Assembly: GCA_024235175.1 (NCBI GenBank)
Contig: JACKMX010000006.1
Location: forward strand, 176,501 to 240,500
Direction of reading: 5' to 3'
Source: Chromatiaceae bacterium
Lineage (GTDB): Bacteria > Pseudomonadota > Gammaproteobacteria > Chromatiales > Chromatiaceae
DNA: 64,000 nt
Within the stretch, counting starts at the first letter, position 1. Each line of letters begins with the position of its first letter. Below, one piece after another: positions 17,368 through 26,759 of this stretch. The position numbers and the translations under genes were made by a program. The notes under the pieces were generated by a model. The model ran no database searches, was not told the DNA's origin, and worked only from the letters and a program-made list of their open reading frames with translations.

Positions 17368-18807
17368 TCAGTTGGTTCCGCCGACGGTAAGCTCATCCAC
17401 TTTGAGAGTGGGCTGCCCCACCCCGACCGGGACGCTCTGACCCTCTTTTCCGCAGGTGCCCACACCGGTGTCGAGCTCCAGGTCGTTGCCTACCATGCTG
17501 ACTCGGGTAAGCACGTCGGGTCCGTTTCCGATTAGGGTGGCGCCCTTTACCGGAGAGGTGATTCTGCCGTTCTCGATCAGATATGCTTCGCTGGCCGAAA
17601 AGACGAATTTACCCGAGGTGATATCCACCTGACCGCCGCCGAAATTGACCGCATAAAGGCCCTTGGCAACCGAAGCGATGATCTCGCCGGGATCATCTGT
17701 TCCGGGCAGCATGTAGGTATTGGTCATGCGCGGCATGGGCAGATGGGCATAGGATTCGCGCCGCCCGTTGCCGGTGGACTCGGTTCCCATCAGGCGCGCG
17801 TTGAGGCGGTCATGCATGTACCCTTTCAGGATCCCCTTTTCAATCAGCACAGTGTTCTGTCCGGGGGTTCCCTCGTCATCCATGCTGAGCGAACCTCTCC
17901 TGCCCGGGAGCGTGCCGTCGTCAACCACGGTACAGGCTTCCGTCGCGACCCGCTGTCCAATCCGCCCGGAGAAAGCAGAGGTGCCTTTGCGGTTGAAATC
18001 GCCCTCCAGACCATGTCCGATCGCTTCGTGCAGCAGAATTCCCGGCCAGCCCGGCCCAAGCACCACCGGCATGCTCCCCGCTGGGGCAGCGATGGCATCC
18101 AGATTGACCAGCGCCTGGCGCACCGCCTCCCTGGCATATCCCAGAGCGCGCTCCTCATCGAGGAAGAACTGAAATCCCTGCCTGGCACCACCGCCGCTGG
18201 AGCCCTGCTCACGCTTGCCCTGCTGCTCCACGATGACATGCACATTGCAGCGCACCAGTGGACGCACATCGCCACTGAGATGGCCGTCGCTGCGCGCCAC
18301 CAACACAACATCGTGTGCCGCCACCAGACTGGCAATAACCTGGGTAACCCTGGGGTCCTGGCTGCGCGCCTCCGCATCCAGTCTATGCAACAGTTCGATT
18401 TTCGCGTTTTCGGTCAGCGTATCCAACGGGTTGATCGGTTCGTAATATTGCCGGCCAGCCTGCATGCCCCTTACCCGGATGCTGCTCCTGCTCCCACTGC
18501 GCGCAATGGCGCGAGCGGTTCTGCCCGCCTCCAGCAGGCTGGGCAGTTCGATCTCATCGGTATATGCAAAACCTGTTTTCTCCCCGCTGATCGCACGCAC
18601 CCCCACACCTTGCTCGATGTTGTAGGAGCCCTCCTTGATGATGCCGTCCTCCAGCACCCAGGACTCGAGCCTGCTGCTCTGGAAGTAGATATCTGCTGCA
18701 TCGATCCTGGCGGCGAGCAACTGGTCCATCACCTGGTCGAGATGATGGTCCTGCAGGCTGGCCGGAAGCAGTAGCGTATTACGGGCAATGTCGAAGGTTG
18801 TAGACAT
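17368..18807 (-). CDS. tldD: Metalloprotease TldD
   Basis: A 479-aa catalytic partner of PmbA. The zinc-binding motif is in LLHEAIGHGLEGDFNRKGTS (HExxxH), and the fold continues with MPRMTNTYMLPG and GGGQVDITSGKFVFSASEAY. It is cytosolic and makes unstructured peptides pass into a chamber formed with PmbA. It belongs to a gammaproteobacterial run rng-yhdP-nit-tldD-pmbA. Confidence 0.95.
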   Translation of the reverse strand: MSTTFDIARNTLLLPASLQDHHLDQVMDQLLAARIDAADIYFQSSRLESWVLEDGIIKEGSYNIEQGVGVRAISGEKTGFAYTDEIELPSLLEAGRTARAIARSGSRSSIRVRGMQAGRQYYEPINPLDTLTENAKIELLHRLDAEARSQDPRVTQVIASLVAAHDVVLVARSDGHLSGDVRPLVRCNVHVIVEQQGKREQGSSGGGARQGFQFFLDEERALGYAREAVRQALVNLDAIAAPAGSMPVVLGPGWPGILLHEAIGHGLEGDFNRKGTSAFSGRIGQRVATEACTVVDDGTLPGRRGSLSMDDEGTPGQNTVLIEKGILKGYMHDRLNARLMGTESTGNGRRESYAHLPMPRMTNTYMLPGTDDPGEIIASVAKGLYAVNFGGGQVDITSGKFVFSASEAYLIENGRITSPVKGATLIGNGPDVLTRVSMVGNDLELDTGVGTCGKEGQSVPVGVGQPTLKVDELTVGGTN

Positions 18808-18941
18808 AGGCTGTCTCTTAGAGCGGCTTGTTAAAACGGGTATATATCAACGTAAAATTGCGGCCGAATCGATACAATTCAACCGCTGCAACAGGAGGGT
18901 AGGGCTAGCCCGCTGCTATCAGTGGGATGAAACGCATCAGC

Positions 18942-19766
18942 TCAGCGTATCTTCCTGTGTTCTATTGTCGGGAAATTCCGCCTTGTGGTTGCCAGGTAAT
19001 CCAGATCGAGCGCACAGCAGATGGAACCGGTGACGCGTGGTGCCTGAGCCAGAATCGTCCCCCAGGGATCTACGATCATGCTATGGCCATGGGTTTCACG
19101 CCCATTGATGTGGAAGCCTCCCTGGGCCGCCGCCACCACGTAGCTCAGATTCTCGATCGCCCTGGCCCGCACCAGAGTCTCCCAGTGGGCTTTTCCTGTA
19201 ATAGCGGTGAAAGCGGCAGGCAGGCAGGCCACTTCCATACCTTTGTCCAGCAGTTTGCGAAACAATTCCGGAAAGCGCAGATCATAGCAGACCGCGATAC
19301 CCAGCTTTCCGAACGGGGTGTCGACCACCACTGTCTCTCCACCGGGTTCGATAATCCCGGATTCCGCGTAACGTTCGCGCGCTTCCACCAGATTGACATC
19401 GAACAGATGTATCTTATCGTAACGCGCAACCCGCTCGCCCTCGTCATTATAGACCAGACAGGCGGCACGGACCTTGCTGTCACTTTGCGCCTCAAGGGGT
19501 ATGGTTCCGCCGACCAGCCAGATACCATGACGCTTGGCTGTCTGGCTGAGGTACTCCTGCAGCGGTCCCTCTCCATCGCTTTCGCGCAGCGCTAACAGAT
19601 CCTTCTCATGCTCGCCCATGAATGAAAAGTTCTCTGGAAGTACCACCAGTCCGGCGCCGCCCGCCACCGCTTCGGCCACCAGCTGATCGGCCTTCAACAG
19701 ATTGGCGCTGACATTTGGGCTGCTTGCCATCTGCACGGCCGCAACAAGTTTTTGATTCTCACTCAT
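18942..19766 (-). CDS. Carbon-nitrogen hydrolase (Nit1-like amidase)
   Basis: A 274-aa nitrilase-superfamily enzyme with the Glu-Lys-Cys triad: Glu in VVLPENFSFMGE, Lys in YDKIHLFDV and Cys in AVCYDLRFPELFR. The family is close to Nit1/NitA, deaminated-glutathione amidase, a metabolite-repair enzyme. It lies between yhdP and tldD, as in many gammaproteobacteria. The ATG at 19766 begins MSENQKLVAAVQMASSPN; an in-frame GTG at 19781 with aagg adjacent is an alternative start. Confidence 0.85.
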   Translation of the reverse strand: MSENQKLVAAVQMASSPNVSANLLKADQLVAEAVAGGAGLVVLPENFSFMGEHEKDLLALRESDGEGPLQEYLSQTAKRHGIWLVGGTIPLEAQSDSKVRAACLVYNDEGERVARYDKIHLFDVNLVEARERYAESGIIEPGGETVVVDTPFGKLGIAVCYDLRFPELFRKLLDKGMEVACLPAAFTAITGKAHWETLVRARAIENLSYVVAAAQGGFHINGRETHGHSMIVDPWGTILAQAPRVTGSICCALDLDYLATTRRNFPTIEHRKIR

Positions 19767-19910
19767 AATCTTGGGCGCCACCCTTGTTATTTTCGCTTTC
19801 CCGCTAGGCTGATGTTCCGCAGCAGAATAGCATATTGCGTTAAGCTGCAGGAACCGGCATTAATTGAGCCGCAGCCCCGGGCACGCACAACAATTGAACT
19901 TATACCACCA

Positions 19911-22900
19911 CTATGGATCAGCTCCCGGCGCAGCAGCCTCCGTGCCCTCCTGATCGATGCCGCGGGTCGGCGTGAACTGTTTTTTCAGCAGTTCGAACAA
20001 CCAGGGCATATTTGCTGATGAATCCTCTTCGTCAATCTGACGTGTGGCGTCGGTATCGCTCCCATCCGGAATCTGTTTTTCCTCCGGCTTAAGATCCGCC
20101 GGCATCTGTTTGCCTGTAAGCAGTGTCAGTGCCGGATCTTTCCACGATCCCTTGACCTCGTACTGCCGCTTCGATGCCTTGTCGAACTCTTTACCGATCA
20201 AACCCTGCGCAAGCAACATGGCAGCGCCGCCAACCGGCCCGCCTGCTATTAACCCAGCCACTGGCAGCGCGGCAGAGAGATGGGGTGTCACTGTCACCAG
20301 CTGGTCAAAATCCTCGCTGGCGAGCCCTGTACGACCGGAAATATCCACCTGGGCAGACGGACCCTTTATTTGAAAGTCCGTGGTATATGCATCTCCGGCA
20401 TCCAGTTCAAAGCTGCCTGCGACGCTGTCGAACGCCAGACCCTTGTTCAACAGATCACTGAAATCGAGGCTCAGTCGCCGCTGCAGGGCAGTGATGTTCA
20501 ACAGCCCGAATACCCGCCCCAATCCTGGATCCACATTCAGAAACTGCCCCTTCCCGAGTTGCAGGCTGATTCGTCCGTTGAGGATATCGGGACGAAATCC
20601 GCCCGGAGAATCCTGCCAATCCAGCTGACCATCGATTTCCGCCGGCGCTCGATCGATGTATTTCTGATAGCCCAGGTCATCCAGCAATTTTCCGAGAGAG
20701 TCGGTTGTCATCGAAAGCTGCAGGCGACTGCGCTGCCCGCCGGTTTCCACCTTTGTCCAGCTTCCTGAGGCAGAGAGCTGCAGTTGCCCTGCCTTGACGG
20801 AGAAAGTCTGCAACTCCTGGCCTGCAGGTATATGTCTGGAGATCAGTTGCAAGGTGCCGTAATCCTTACCATTGATTTCGCTCTTTTCCACCTCCAGGTC
20901 GAGAGCCGGAAGCCTGGCCGGATCCATGCTGGCCGAACCTCCTGCCCGTGGCTGGCCCGGCGGGCCGGGCGTATAATTCAGGCTCAGACGTTTGAGCCTG
21001 CCACGGATTGGCTGTCGCAGGATATCATCGGGAATCTGAATGTTTCCCTCGGCCTGACGGCTGGACAATTCCCCATTCAGCGCCTCCCCCTCCCGACGCA
21101 GCGCCACACGCAGGTTGTCCAGCTGCAGCTCTCCCGCAGTGAGACGCTCCACATCCAATTCAATCCTGTTCAGTGGCACTCTATTGCCTTTTCCGGTCGC
21201 GGATTGCAACAGACCGGCCCAAGCCGCCAGATCAAGGAACTTGAGCCTCCCACCGATCTCAATCCCCTCTTGAGACGGAATGCTGGCTGTTTCGCCGCCA
21301 AGCTGGATGGCACCACGGTTTATTTTTTGCCCCCTTTGTGAATCCGGATTTAATAGCAGCGCGATATCCAGCAGCGGACCATACTCGACATACACAGACC
21401 TGGCGCCGCTTTCCGGAAACTCTGTACTGAGGGTAAACCTGCGCGAATCATTGGCAGCCTTTGCCAAAGGTGCCGGCATCTCGACCGCCAACCCCCGCAA
21501 GTCGGAGGAGACCTGTATGGAGGGCGCCCCCGCCTTCTCCGCCGAACGGTGTGGGATATCCATGTTCAGCATCCACTGCGAGCTTCCGCTGAAAGATCTG
21601 AAATCGAAGTCGGAAAATCGCCGGGCCAGCTGTTGGCTGGAAACCTGTGTGCTGGCAGTGATACGCGTCACATGACGCGGTTTACTCAAGGTCTTGATGC
21701 CTATCGTGACGCTGCTGCCCAACGCTTTGGCCTTGATTCCACCAGCTTCAATGTCCCGCTCCGAGAAATTCAGCTTGCCCTGAATGTCGGTCAGCGGAAG
21801 CTGCCACTCCTTCAGATTCAGGCTGCTTCCACCAAAATCGATGTTTCCGTCCAGACTGAATTGCTGACCGGGCCGGATCGGAATCTTAAGATCTATCAGT
21901 GTAAGCGCCTCCCCCTCGGCGCTCATCTGCCCGGCAAAATCCTCAAACTCAGCGGCCAGAGGCGACTCGCGCAATAGCCGCAGGTTGTTCTGCAGCGCGC
22001 CCTGTACACTGCCCTTGAGCTCGAAAGGCGAATTGCTGAAGTCGGTGATCTGACCTTGAACCTGGTTCAGCCGGCTGTCGAAAATCATCCCCCGGTGGAG
22101 CTGAATATCAAATCCATTCTGCAGAAAACGAACTTCCGCAGCGACATTTGTAAGCCTGGGCCAACCGGGAGAGTAATCGATGGTCATATTGTCGGTATTA
22201 AAAAGAACCTCAAATCTTCCGTTCTGCGTCTTGTGAAACGGGAAATCATTCAATGGACCTCGTACCAGCGCGCTGCCGGAGGTCACCAGGCCATCCACTA
22301 TGCCTCTATCCAGCCAGGAGACAACAGCGTCCGGCATGATGCCGACCGGGTAGTAGCGGTGCGCGTTGATGGCCAGACCGTCGGAAAAATCGGTCTGCAG
22401 ATCCATAAAAACCGGCTGTTCGTCCTGTGCCGGAATGTCAAGAAAGAGGCGCGTGTTGGTACGGATATCGTTGGTAACCGCCAGAATATCGGGACTCTCC
22501 AGCTGCCAGCCGCCCTCCGCCTGTTTTTTCCAGGATATGTGGCCCTGCAGCAGCTTCAGTTCCAGCGGATCGCGGAACAACCCCGGGAAATGCAATACGG
22601 TCGACTGCCCGTCCAACAGCAGATCTCCCTTGTCTCCGCTCAGCCAGAAATCTGCATCCAGATCCTTAACTCCGGGTATTTTCTTCCATGGCTGCGTGGC
22701 CAAAGCGTCAAATCTGCCCTGCAGCGACCACAGGCTTTCGCTCTCTTTCCGCTCGAACTCAAACCTGAGATCGCGCAATTCACCTTGTGCTGAGGTTTTT
22801 TCCAGAGCTTCTGCCAGCTCGGACCTCCGTACGGAAAAAAACCCGGCAAAAGCGGCCAGGTCCCCGGCGCGGGCAAAATTTACGCCTGCCAGCAACTGGA

Positions 22901-23918
22901 CCAGCTCGTTTTCGCTGTAGTGAGTCGATATGGAGAGTCCGCTCTCCGGCCAGGCGGAGCCGTTGCGGACAAATTCGAAGTTACGCACATCCAGCTGCCA
23001 GCCTCCGGGTTTTGCTGTCCAGAGAAAGTTGCCACCCGACCGGTCGATATGGAGACCGGGAGCAGAATCCGCCGCCTCATGCAGCAGCAACAGCTGAGCA
23101 ACATCCCCCCGGCCTTCTATCCGGTCGAAATGGCCATCTTCCCAATGAACCCAGATCTCCATGCCCAGGCGTCCTGAAGGAATGCTGTAGTCTCGCGTAA
23201 TAAGCCGTGGAAATTCCGTCAGAGCAATATCCCAGCCCTTCAGATAGAGCTCCGCTTTCCATCCGCCAGACCGGCTGACATCGCGTTGAACATCCGCCCT
23301 TAACTCAAGATCCCCATCGGCAAAGGTCAATTCGGCTTCAAGCTGATGGCGCTCCCCGTCGTTGTGCAGCACTGCATCGACGTTCCGGAAAACCACGGGG
23401 CGAGCGCCCGTAAGCTGATCTTCGTAAGTGATGGTGCTCTTCTCAAGCCGAATAAAAGAGGGCATTGCAAACAGCCCTGAGCCGCCACCGCCACTCCCGC
23501 TTGTTTCACCCAGGCCGCCAACTGTGAAGCTGCCGTCTGCATAACGGGCGACCCGCAGATTTATCTGGGATATTGCTATCTGCCTGGTTTTGATCTCCAG
23601 ATCGCGAAGGCTCTCCAGTATCGCCATGCCGAGCCGGATTTCCTTCAGTCTCAGAACAGTGTGAGAAGTACCGCCGGCATCGATCTCCACCGAATCGAGC
23701 ACTATTTCCGGCCCCAGCCCCCGCCAGTGTGCCGAGAGCCCGCCAATGCGCACCGGGCGTTGTACCTGTTGGCTTACCCACCGCTCCAGCTCCCCCCGAA
23801 AATAGCTTGCGGCAGGCGTCAGCAGACGCAGCGAACCGATAACAAACGCGATCAGTATAATCAGCACCAGCAGCAACAGCACCGCCTTGGCTGCGAGTGA
23901 CTTGGCGATATGGATCAT
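19911..23918 (-). CDS. yhdP: YhdP-like AsmA-family intermembrane protein
   Basis: A 1335-aa very large protein with one N-terminal membrane anchor (AVLLLLVLIILIAFVIGSLR) and a long periplasmic part of beta-rich repeats of the AsmA/TamB-type bridge family. ELERWVSQQVQRPVRIGGLS near the N-terminus and SGRTGLASEDFDQLVTVTPH near the C-terminus are typical of YhdP. In E. coli YhdP helps move phospholipids to the outer membrane. The gene follows rng at 28 bases, the same order as in enterobacteria. Confidence 0.92.
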   Translation of the reverse strand: MIHIAKSLAAKAVLLLLVLIILIAFVIGSLRLLTPAASYFRGELERWVSQQVQRPVRIGGLSAHWRGLGPEIVLDSVEIDAGGTSHTVLRLKEIRLGMAILESLRDLEIKTRQIAISQINLRVARYADGSFTVGGLGETSGSGGGGSGLFAMPSFIRLEKSTITYEDQLTGARPVVFRNVDAVLHNDGERHQLEAELTFADGDLELRADVQRDVSRSGGWKAELYLKGWDIALTEFPRLITRDYSIPSGRLGMEIWVHWEDGHFDRIEGRGDVAQLLLLHEAADSAPGLHIDRSGGNFLWTAKPGGWQLDVRNFEFVRNGSAWPESGLSISTHYSENELVQLLAGVNFARAGDLAAFAGFFSVRRSELAEALEKTSAQGELRDLRFEFERKESESLWSLQGRFDALATQPWKKIPGVKDLDADFWLSGDKGDLLLDGQSTVLHFPGLFRDPLELKLLQGHISWKKQAEGGWQLESPDILAVTNDIRTNTRLFLDIPAQDEQPVFMDLQTDFSDGLAINAHRYYPVGIMPDAVVSWLDRGIVDGLVTSGSALVRGPLNDFPFHKTQNGRFEVLFNTDNMTIDYSPGWPRLTNVAAEVRFLQNGFDIQLHRGMIFDSRLNQVQGQITDFSNSPFELKGSVQGALQNNLRLLRESPLAAEFEDFAGQMSAEGEALTLIDLKIPIRPGQQFSLDGNIDFGGSSLNLKEWQLPLTDIQGKLNFSERDIEAGGIKAKALGSSVTIGIKTLSKPRHVTRITASTQVSSQQLARRFSDFDFRSFSGSSQWMLNMDIPHRSAEKAGAPSIQVSSDLRGLAVEMPAPLAKAANDSRRFTLSTEFPESGARSVYVEYGPLLDIALLLNPDSQRGQKINRGAIQLGGETASIPSQEGIEIGGRLKFLDLAAWAGLLQSATGKGNRVPLNRIELDVERLTAGELQLDNLRVALRREGEALNGELSSRQAEGNIQIPDDILRQPIRGRLKRLSLNYTPGPPGQPRAGGSASMDPARLPALDLEVEKSEINGKDYGTLQLISRHIPAGQELQTFSVKAGQLQLSASGSWTKVETGGQRSRLQLSMTTDSLGKLLDDLGYQKYIDRAPAEIDGQLDWQDSPGGFRPDILNGRISLQLGKGQFLNVDPGLGRVFGLLNITALQRRLSLDFSDLLNKGLAFDSVAGSFELDAGDAYTTDFQIKGPSAQVDISGRTGLASEDFDQLVTVTPHLSAALPVAGLIAGGPVGGAAMLLAQGLIGKEFDKASKRQYEVKGSWKDPALTLLTGKQMPADLKPEEKQIPDGSDTDATRQIDEEDSSANMPWLFELLKKQFTPTRGIDQEGTEAAAPGADP

Positions 23919-23946
23919 CTGTTTGCCGGTTCAAATGTGCCAGAGG

Positions 23947-25407
23947 TCAGATGAGAACAATGTCATACTGTTCCTGCGTATAGAGCATCTCCGCCTGAAG
24001 ACGAATCGTTTTGCCGATAGAGGCTTCAAGCTCCGCCAGATTGGACGACTCCTCATCCCTCAAATGATCTATAGCCTCCTGTGAAGCAAGCACCAGCAGC
24101 GATTCAACATCGAACTGCTGTGCTTCGCGCAGAATTTCCCGGAATATTTCATAACAGGTGGTCTCTGCGGTTTTCAGGGAACCGCGGCCATTGCAGCAGG
24201 GGCAGGATTCACACAGCACATGCTCCAGAGACTCGCGGGTGCGCTTGCGCGTCATCTCGACCAGGCCAAGAGATGAAACCTCGGTGATCTGGGTTTTGGC
24301 ATGGTCGCGTGACAGACATTTCTCCAGAGCCCGTATGACCTGACGTTTATGCTCCACATCGGCCATATCGATGAAGTCGATAATAATGATGCCGCCCAGA
24401 TTGCGCAGCCGCAGCTGCCGTCCGATTGCCTGGGCAGCCTCCATATTGGTCTTGTAAATCGTCTCTTCCAGATTGCGGTGACCAACAAAAGCACCGGTAT
24501 TGACGTCGATGGTGGTCATAGCTTCGGTTTGGTCTATGATCAGATGTCCTCCCGACTTGAGGTCGACTTTGCGCTGCAACGCTTTCTCTATCTCATCCTC
24601 GACGCTGTAGAGATCGAACAGGGGTCGCGCACCGGTGTAGTGTTCGATCTGTACTTCCAGATCCGGGATCAGTCTGTCCGCAAACTGCTGCGCTCTGTCG
24701 CAACTCTCCCGGGAATCTATCCGGATCTTTTCCACCTCAGGCGTCACCAGATCACGCAGCGCACGCAGTAGCAACGGCAGGTCTTCATGAATCAGATTGC
24801 GGGAGGGGCTGGCTTTCTGGCCCTCCTCTATTTCGCTCCAAAGCCGGGCGAGAAAGCGCATATCCGATTGCAGAGTCGCTTCGCTCACCCCTTCCGCTGC
24901 AGTACGCGCAATAAAGCCCCCCTGACAGCTGGTCTCCTCCAGAAAGCCGTCGATTGTGTTGCGCAGACGGCTCCTCTCCTCCAGATTCTCGATCTTCTGG
25001 GATATACCCGCACTATGCAGGGAGGGCATGAACACCAGATATCGCGAAGGTATGGACAGGTTGGTCGTCAATCTAGCCCCCTTGCTTCCCAGCGGGTCTT
25101 TTATCACCTGGACTATGACCTCCTGGCCCTCACGCACCAACTCCACAATATTGCTGGGTTGCCCGCTCTCCTCCCTGGTTTTGCCCCCAATATCGGATGC
25201 ATGCAGAAAGGCGGCCCGATCCAGCCCTATCTCCACAAAGGCAGCCTGCATTCCTGGCAGAACACGGCAGACTCTTCCCTTGTATATATTGCCCACCAGG
25301 CCGCGCTTGGTGGTTCGCTCGATAATGATCTCCTGCGCGATGCCGTTCTCGATTACCGCAACGCGGGTTTCCGGAGGCGTCACATTGATGAGAATCTCTT
25401 CACTCAT
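23947..25407 (-). CDS. rng: Ribonuclease G
   Basis: A 486-aa RNase E/G-family endoribonuclease that matures 16S rRNA and decays some mRNAs. An S1 RNA-binding domain (GNIYKGRVCRVLPGMQAAFV) is followed by the catalytic core with the metal-binding aspartates in TTIDVNTGAFVG and IIIDFIDMAD. The zinc-link cysteines are in CESCPCCNGRG. It lacks the long C-terminal degradosome scaffold of RNase E. The start abuts the maf stop (TAGATG). Confidence 0.96.
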   Translation of the reverse strand: MSEEILINVTPPETRVAVIENGIAQEIIIERTTKRGLVGNIYKGRVCRVLPGMQAAFVEIGLDRAAFLHASDIGGKTREESGQPSNIVELVREGQEVIVQVIKDPLGSKGARLTTNLSIPSRYLVFMPSLHSAGISQKIENLEERSRLRNTIDGFLEETSCQGGFIARTAAEGVSEATLQSDMRFLARLWSEIEEGQKASPSRNLIHEDLPLLLRALRDLVTPEVEKIRIDSRESCDRAQQFADRLIPDLEVQIEHYTGARPLFDLYSVEDEIEKALQRKVDLKSGGHLIIDQTEAMTTIDVNTGAFVGHRNLEETIYKTNMEAAQAIGRQLRLRNLGGIIIIDFIDMADVEHKRQVIRALEKCLSRDHAKTQITEVSSLGLVEMTRKRTRESLEHVLCESCPCCNGRGSLKTAETTCYEIFREILREAQQFDVESLLVLASQEAIDHLRDEESSNLAELEASIGKTIRLQAEMLYTQEQYDIVLI

Positions 25408-26016
25408 CTAGTTTTTCTTTTCCCGTTTGTAGTAATCCGCCAGAATTTTGATTCCAGCATTCGTCAGCAGTTCCGCGGTTTCGTAGAGCGGCAGACCCAT
25501 CACACCGGAATAACTGCCCTGCAGAGACGAGATGAAGATTGCTCCGGCGCCCTGTATGGCGTAGCCGCCCGCCTTGTCGGCAGGCTCACCGGAGTTCCAG
25601 TAAGCCTCCGCTTCCGCATTGCCGATCGGGCGGAAACTGACCTGGCTCGAACTCAATCTGCTCTCCGTCTTATCCGCCACCAGTACGACTGCAGTCAACA
25701 CCTGGTGTGCGCGCCCGGAAAGCATCCGCAGCATCGCCAGCGCCTCGCTCCGGCCTGCCGGTTTGCCAAGTATTTCGCCTCCTGCAACCACGGCGGTATC
25801 TGCAGCGAGCACCGGCAGCCTGTTGCCTGAAGGGCGTTTTTCAGCACCCGCCCTGGCTTTGGCCAGAGCCAGTCTGACTACATATTCAGCAGGCGATTCC
25901 CGGGGCCAAGCGGATTCATCCACCTCGACATCGACTGGGGTATGTGCCACACCGATCTGGTGCAGCAGTTCGCGTCTGCGCGGGGAGCGGGATGCAAGAA
26001 AAATCTGCGGCATCAT
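25408..26016 (-). CDS. maf: Maf-family nucleotide pyrophosphatase
   Basis: A 202-aa Maf protein. LASRSPRRRELL at the N-terminus, VLAADTAVVAGGEILGKP and GGYAIQGAGAIFISSLQGSY are the family motifs. It hydrolyses non-canonical or canonical NTPs (dTTP/UTP in the YhdE clade). It starts at an ATG pair (26016 or 26013) and is directly followed by rng with no gap. Confidence 0.92.
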   Translation of the reverse strand: MMPQIFLASRSPRRRELLHQIGVAHTPVDVEVDESAWPRESPAEYVVRLALAKARAGAEKRPSGNRLPVLAADTAVVAGGEILGKPAGRSEALAMLRMLSGRAHQVLTAVVLVADKTESRLSSSQVSFRPIGNAEAEAYWNSGEPADKAGGYAIQGAGAIFISSLQGSYSGVMGLPLYETAELLTNAGIKILADYYKREKKN

Positions 26017-26131
26017 ATTCCAAAAACTCCAGCGCCTGTTAATACCAATCGAGCCGCCACTGTCGCGCCAACCTATTCTGTGGCAACCCTACACCAGCAG
26101 AATAATAAATTACAGCTTGTACCGGATCCCC

Positions 26132-26602
26132 TCAACCACGGTGGTACGGGTGACCACGCAGCAGGCTCAGGGCGCGGTAGATCTGTTCAGAAATCACCAC
26201 CCGCACCAGTGGATGCGGCAAGGTGAGAGGAGACAGCGACCAGCGGCCATCGGCGCGTTGCCTGCAACTCTCCGCCAGCCCCTCAGGACCACCGACCAGC
26301 AGTGCCAGATCTCTACCCGATTCAAACCAGCCACCCATTTTCCGGGCAAGTTGTTGCGTACTCCAGGCACGACCATCGATCTCCAGTGCGATAACCCGGC
26401 AATCTTTCGGAATCGCCTTCAGCATGCGCTCCCCCTCGACCCGCAAGGTGCGCGCCACATCCGCATTTCTTCCCCTATTGCCTGGGGCTATTTCGATCAG
26501 TTTGAGAGTCAGTTCTCCGGAGATTCGACGGGCGTACTCCCGATAGCCCTGCTGTATCCACCCGGGCATGCGGTTACCGACGGAGATGAGATAAATGTTC
26601 AT
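26132..26602 (-). CDS. rlmH: 23S rRNA pseudouridine-1915 N3-methyltransferase RlmH
   Basis: A 156-aa SPOUT methyltransferase. It opens MNIYLISVGNRMPGWI, has the SAM-binding LALLVGGPEGL and ends SLLRGHPYHRG, the conserved RlmH C-terminus. It methylates pseudouridine 1915 in helix 69 of 23S rRNA. It is the first gene of rlmH-maf-rng-yhdP-nit-tldD-pmbA; a 115-base gap precedes maf. Confidence 0.96.
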   Translation of the reverse strand: MNIYLISVGNRMPGWIQQGYREYARRISGELTLKLIEIAPGNRGRNADVARTLRVEGERMLKAIPKDCRVIALEIDGRAWSTQQLARKMGGWFESGRDLALLVGGPEGLAESCRQRADGRWSLSPLTLPHPLVRVVISEQIYRALSLLRGHPYHRG

Positions 26603-26711
26603 CTAGCGGCTCAAAGATGACATGTGTTGTCCCGGAATGGTGTCTTCAATTGGTAGCGCAATAAATATTAGGCGTTTTCCAAAAAATACCGTGCGGCCGA
26701 TAGCTTGAATC

Positions 26712-26727
26712 TGTGACATTTGTCAGA
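26712..26727. promoter_or_regulatory. CRP-like site upstream of rhs
   Basis: tgtga-catttg-tcaga matches the CRP consensus tgtga-N6-tcaca except at one base. It lies about 140 bases before the rhs start. Regulation by a CRP-family protein is only a suggestion. Confidence 0.35.
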
Positions 26728-26745
26728 TCTGCAATATTTAAGTAA

Positions 26746-26759
26746 CTGATCTATATCAC
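26746..26759. promoter_or_regulatory. FNR-like site upstream of rhs
   Basis: ctgat-ctat-atcac matches the FNR half-sites ttgat-N4-atcaa at 8 of 10 positions and lies 20 bases from the CRP-like site. Suggestive only. Confidence 0.3.

Noticed and set aside
17743..18774. A 343-codon open frame opposite tldD
   Set aside because: It is the mirror of a clearly conserved gene and has no recognisable domain.
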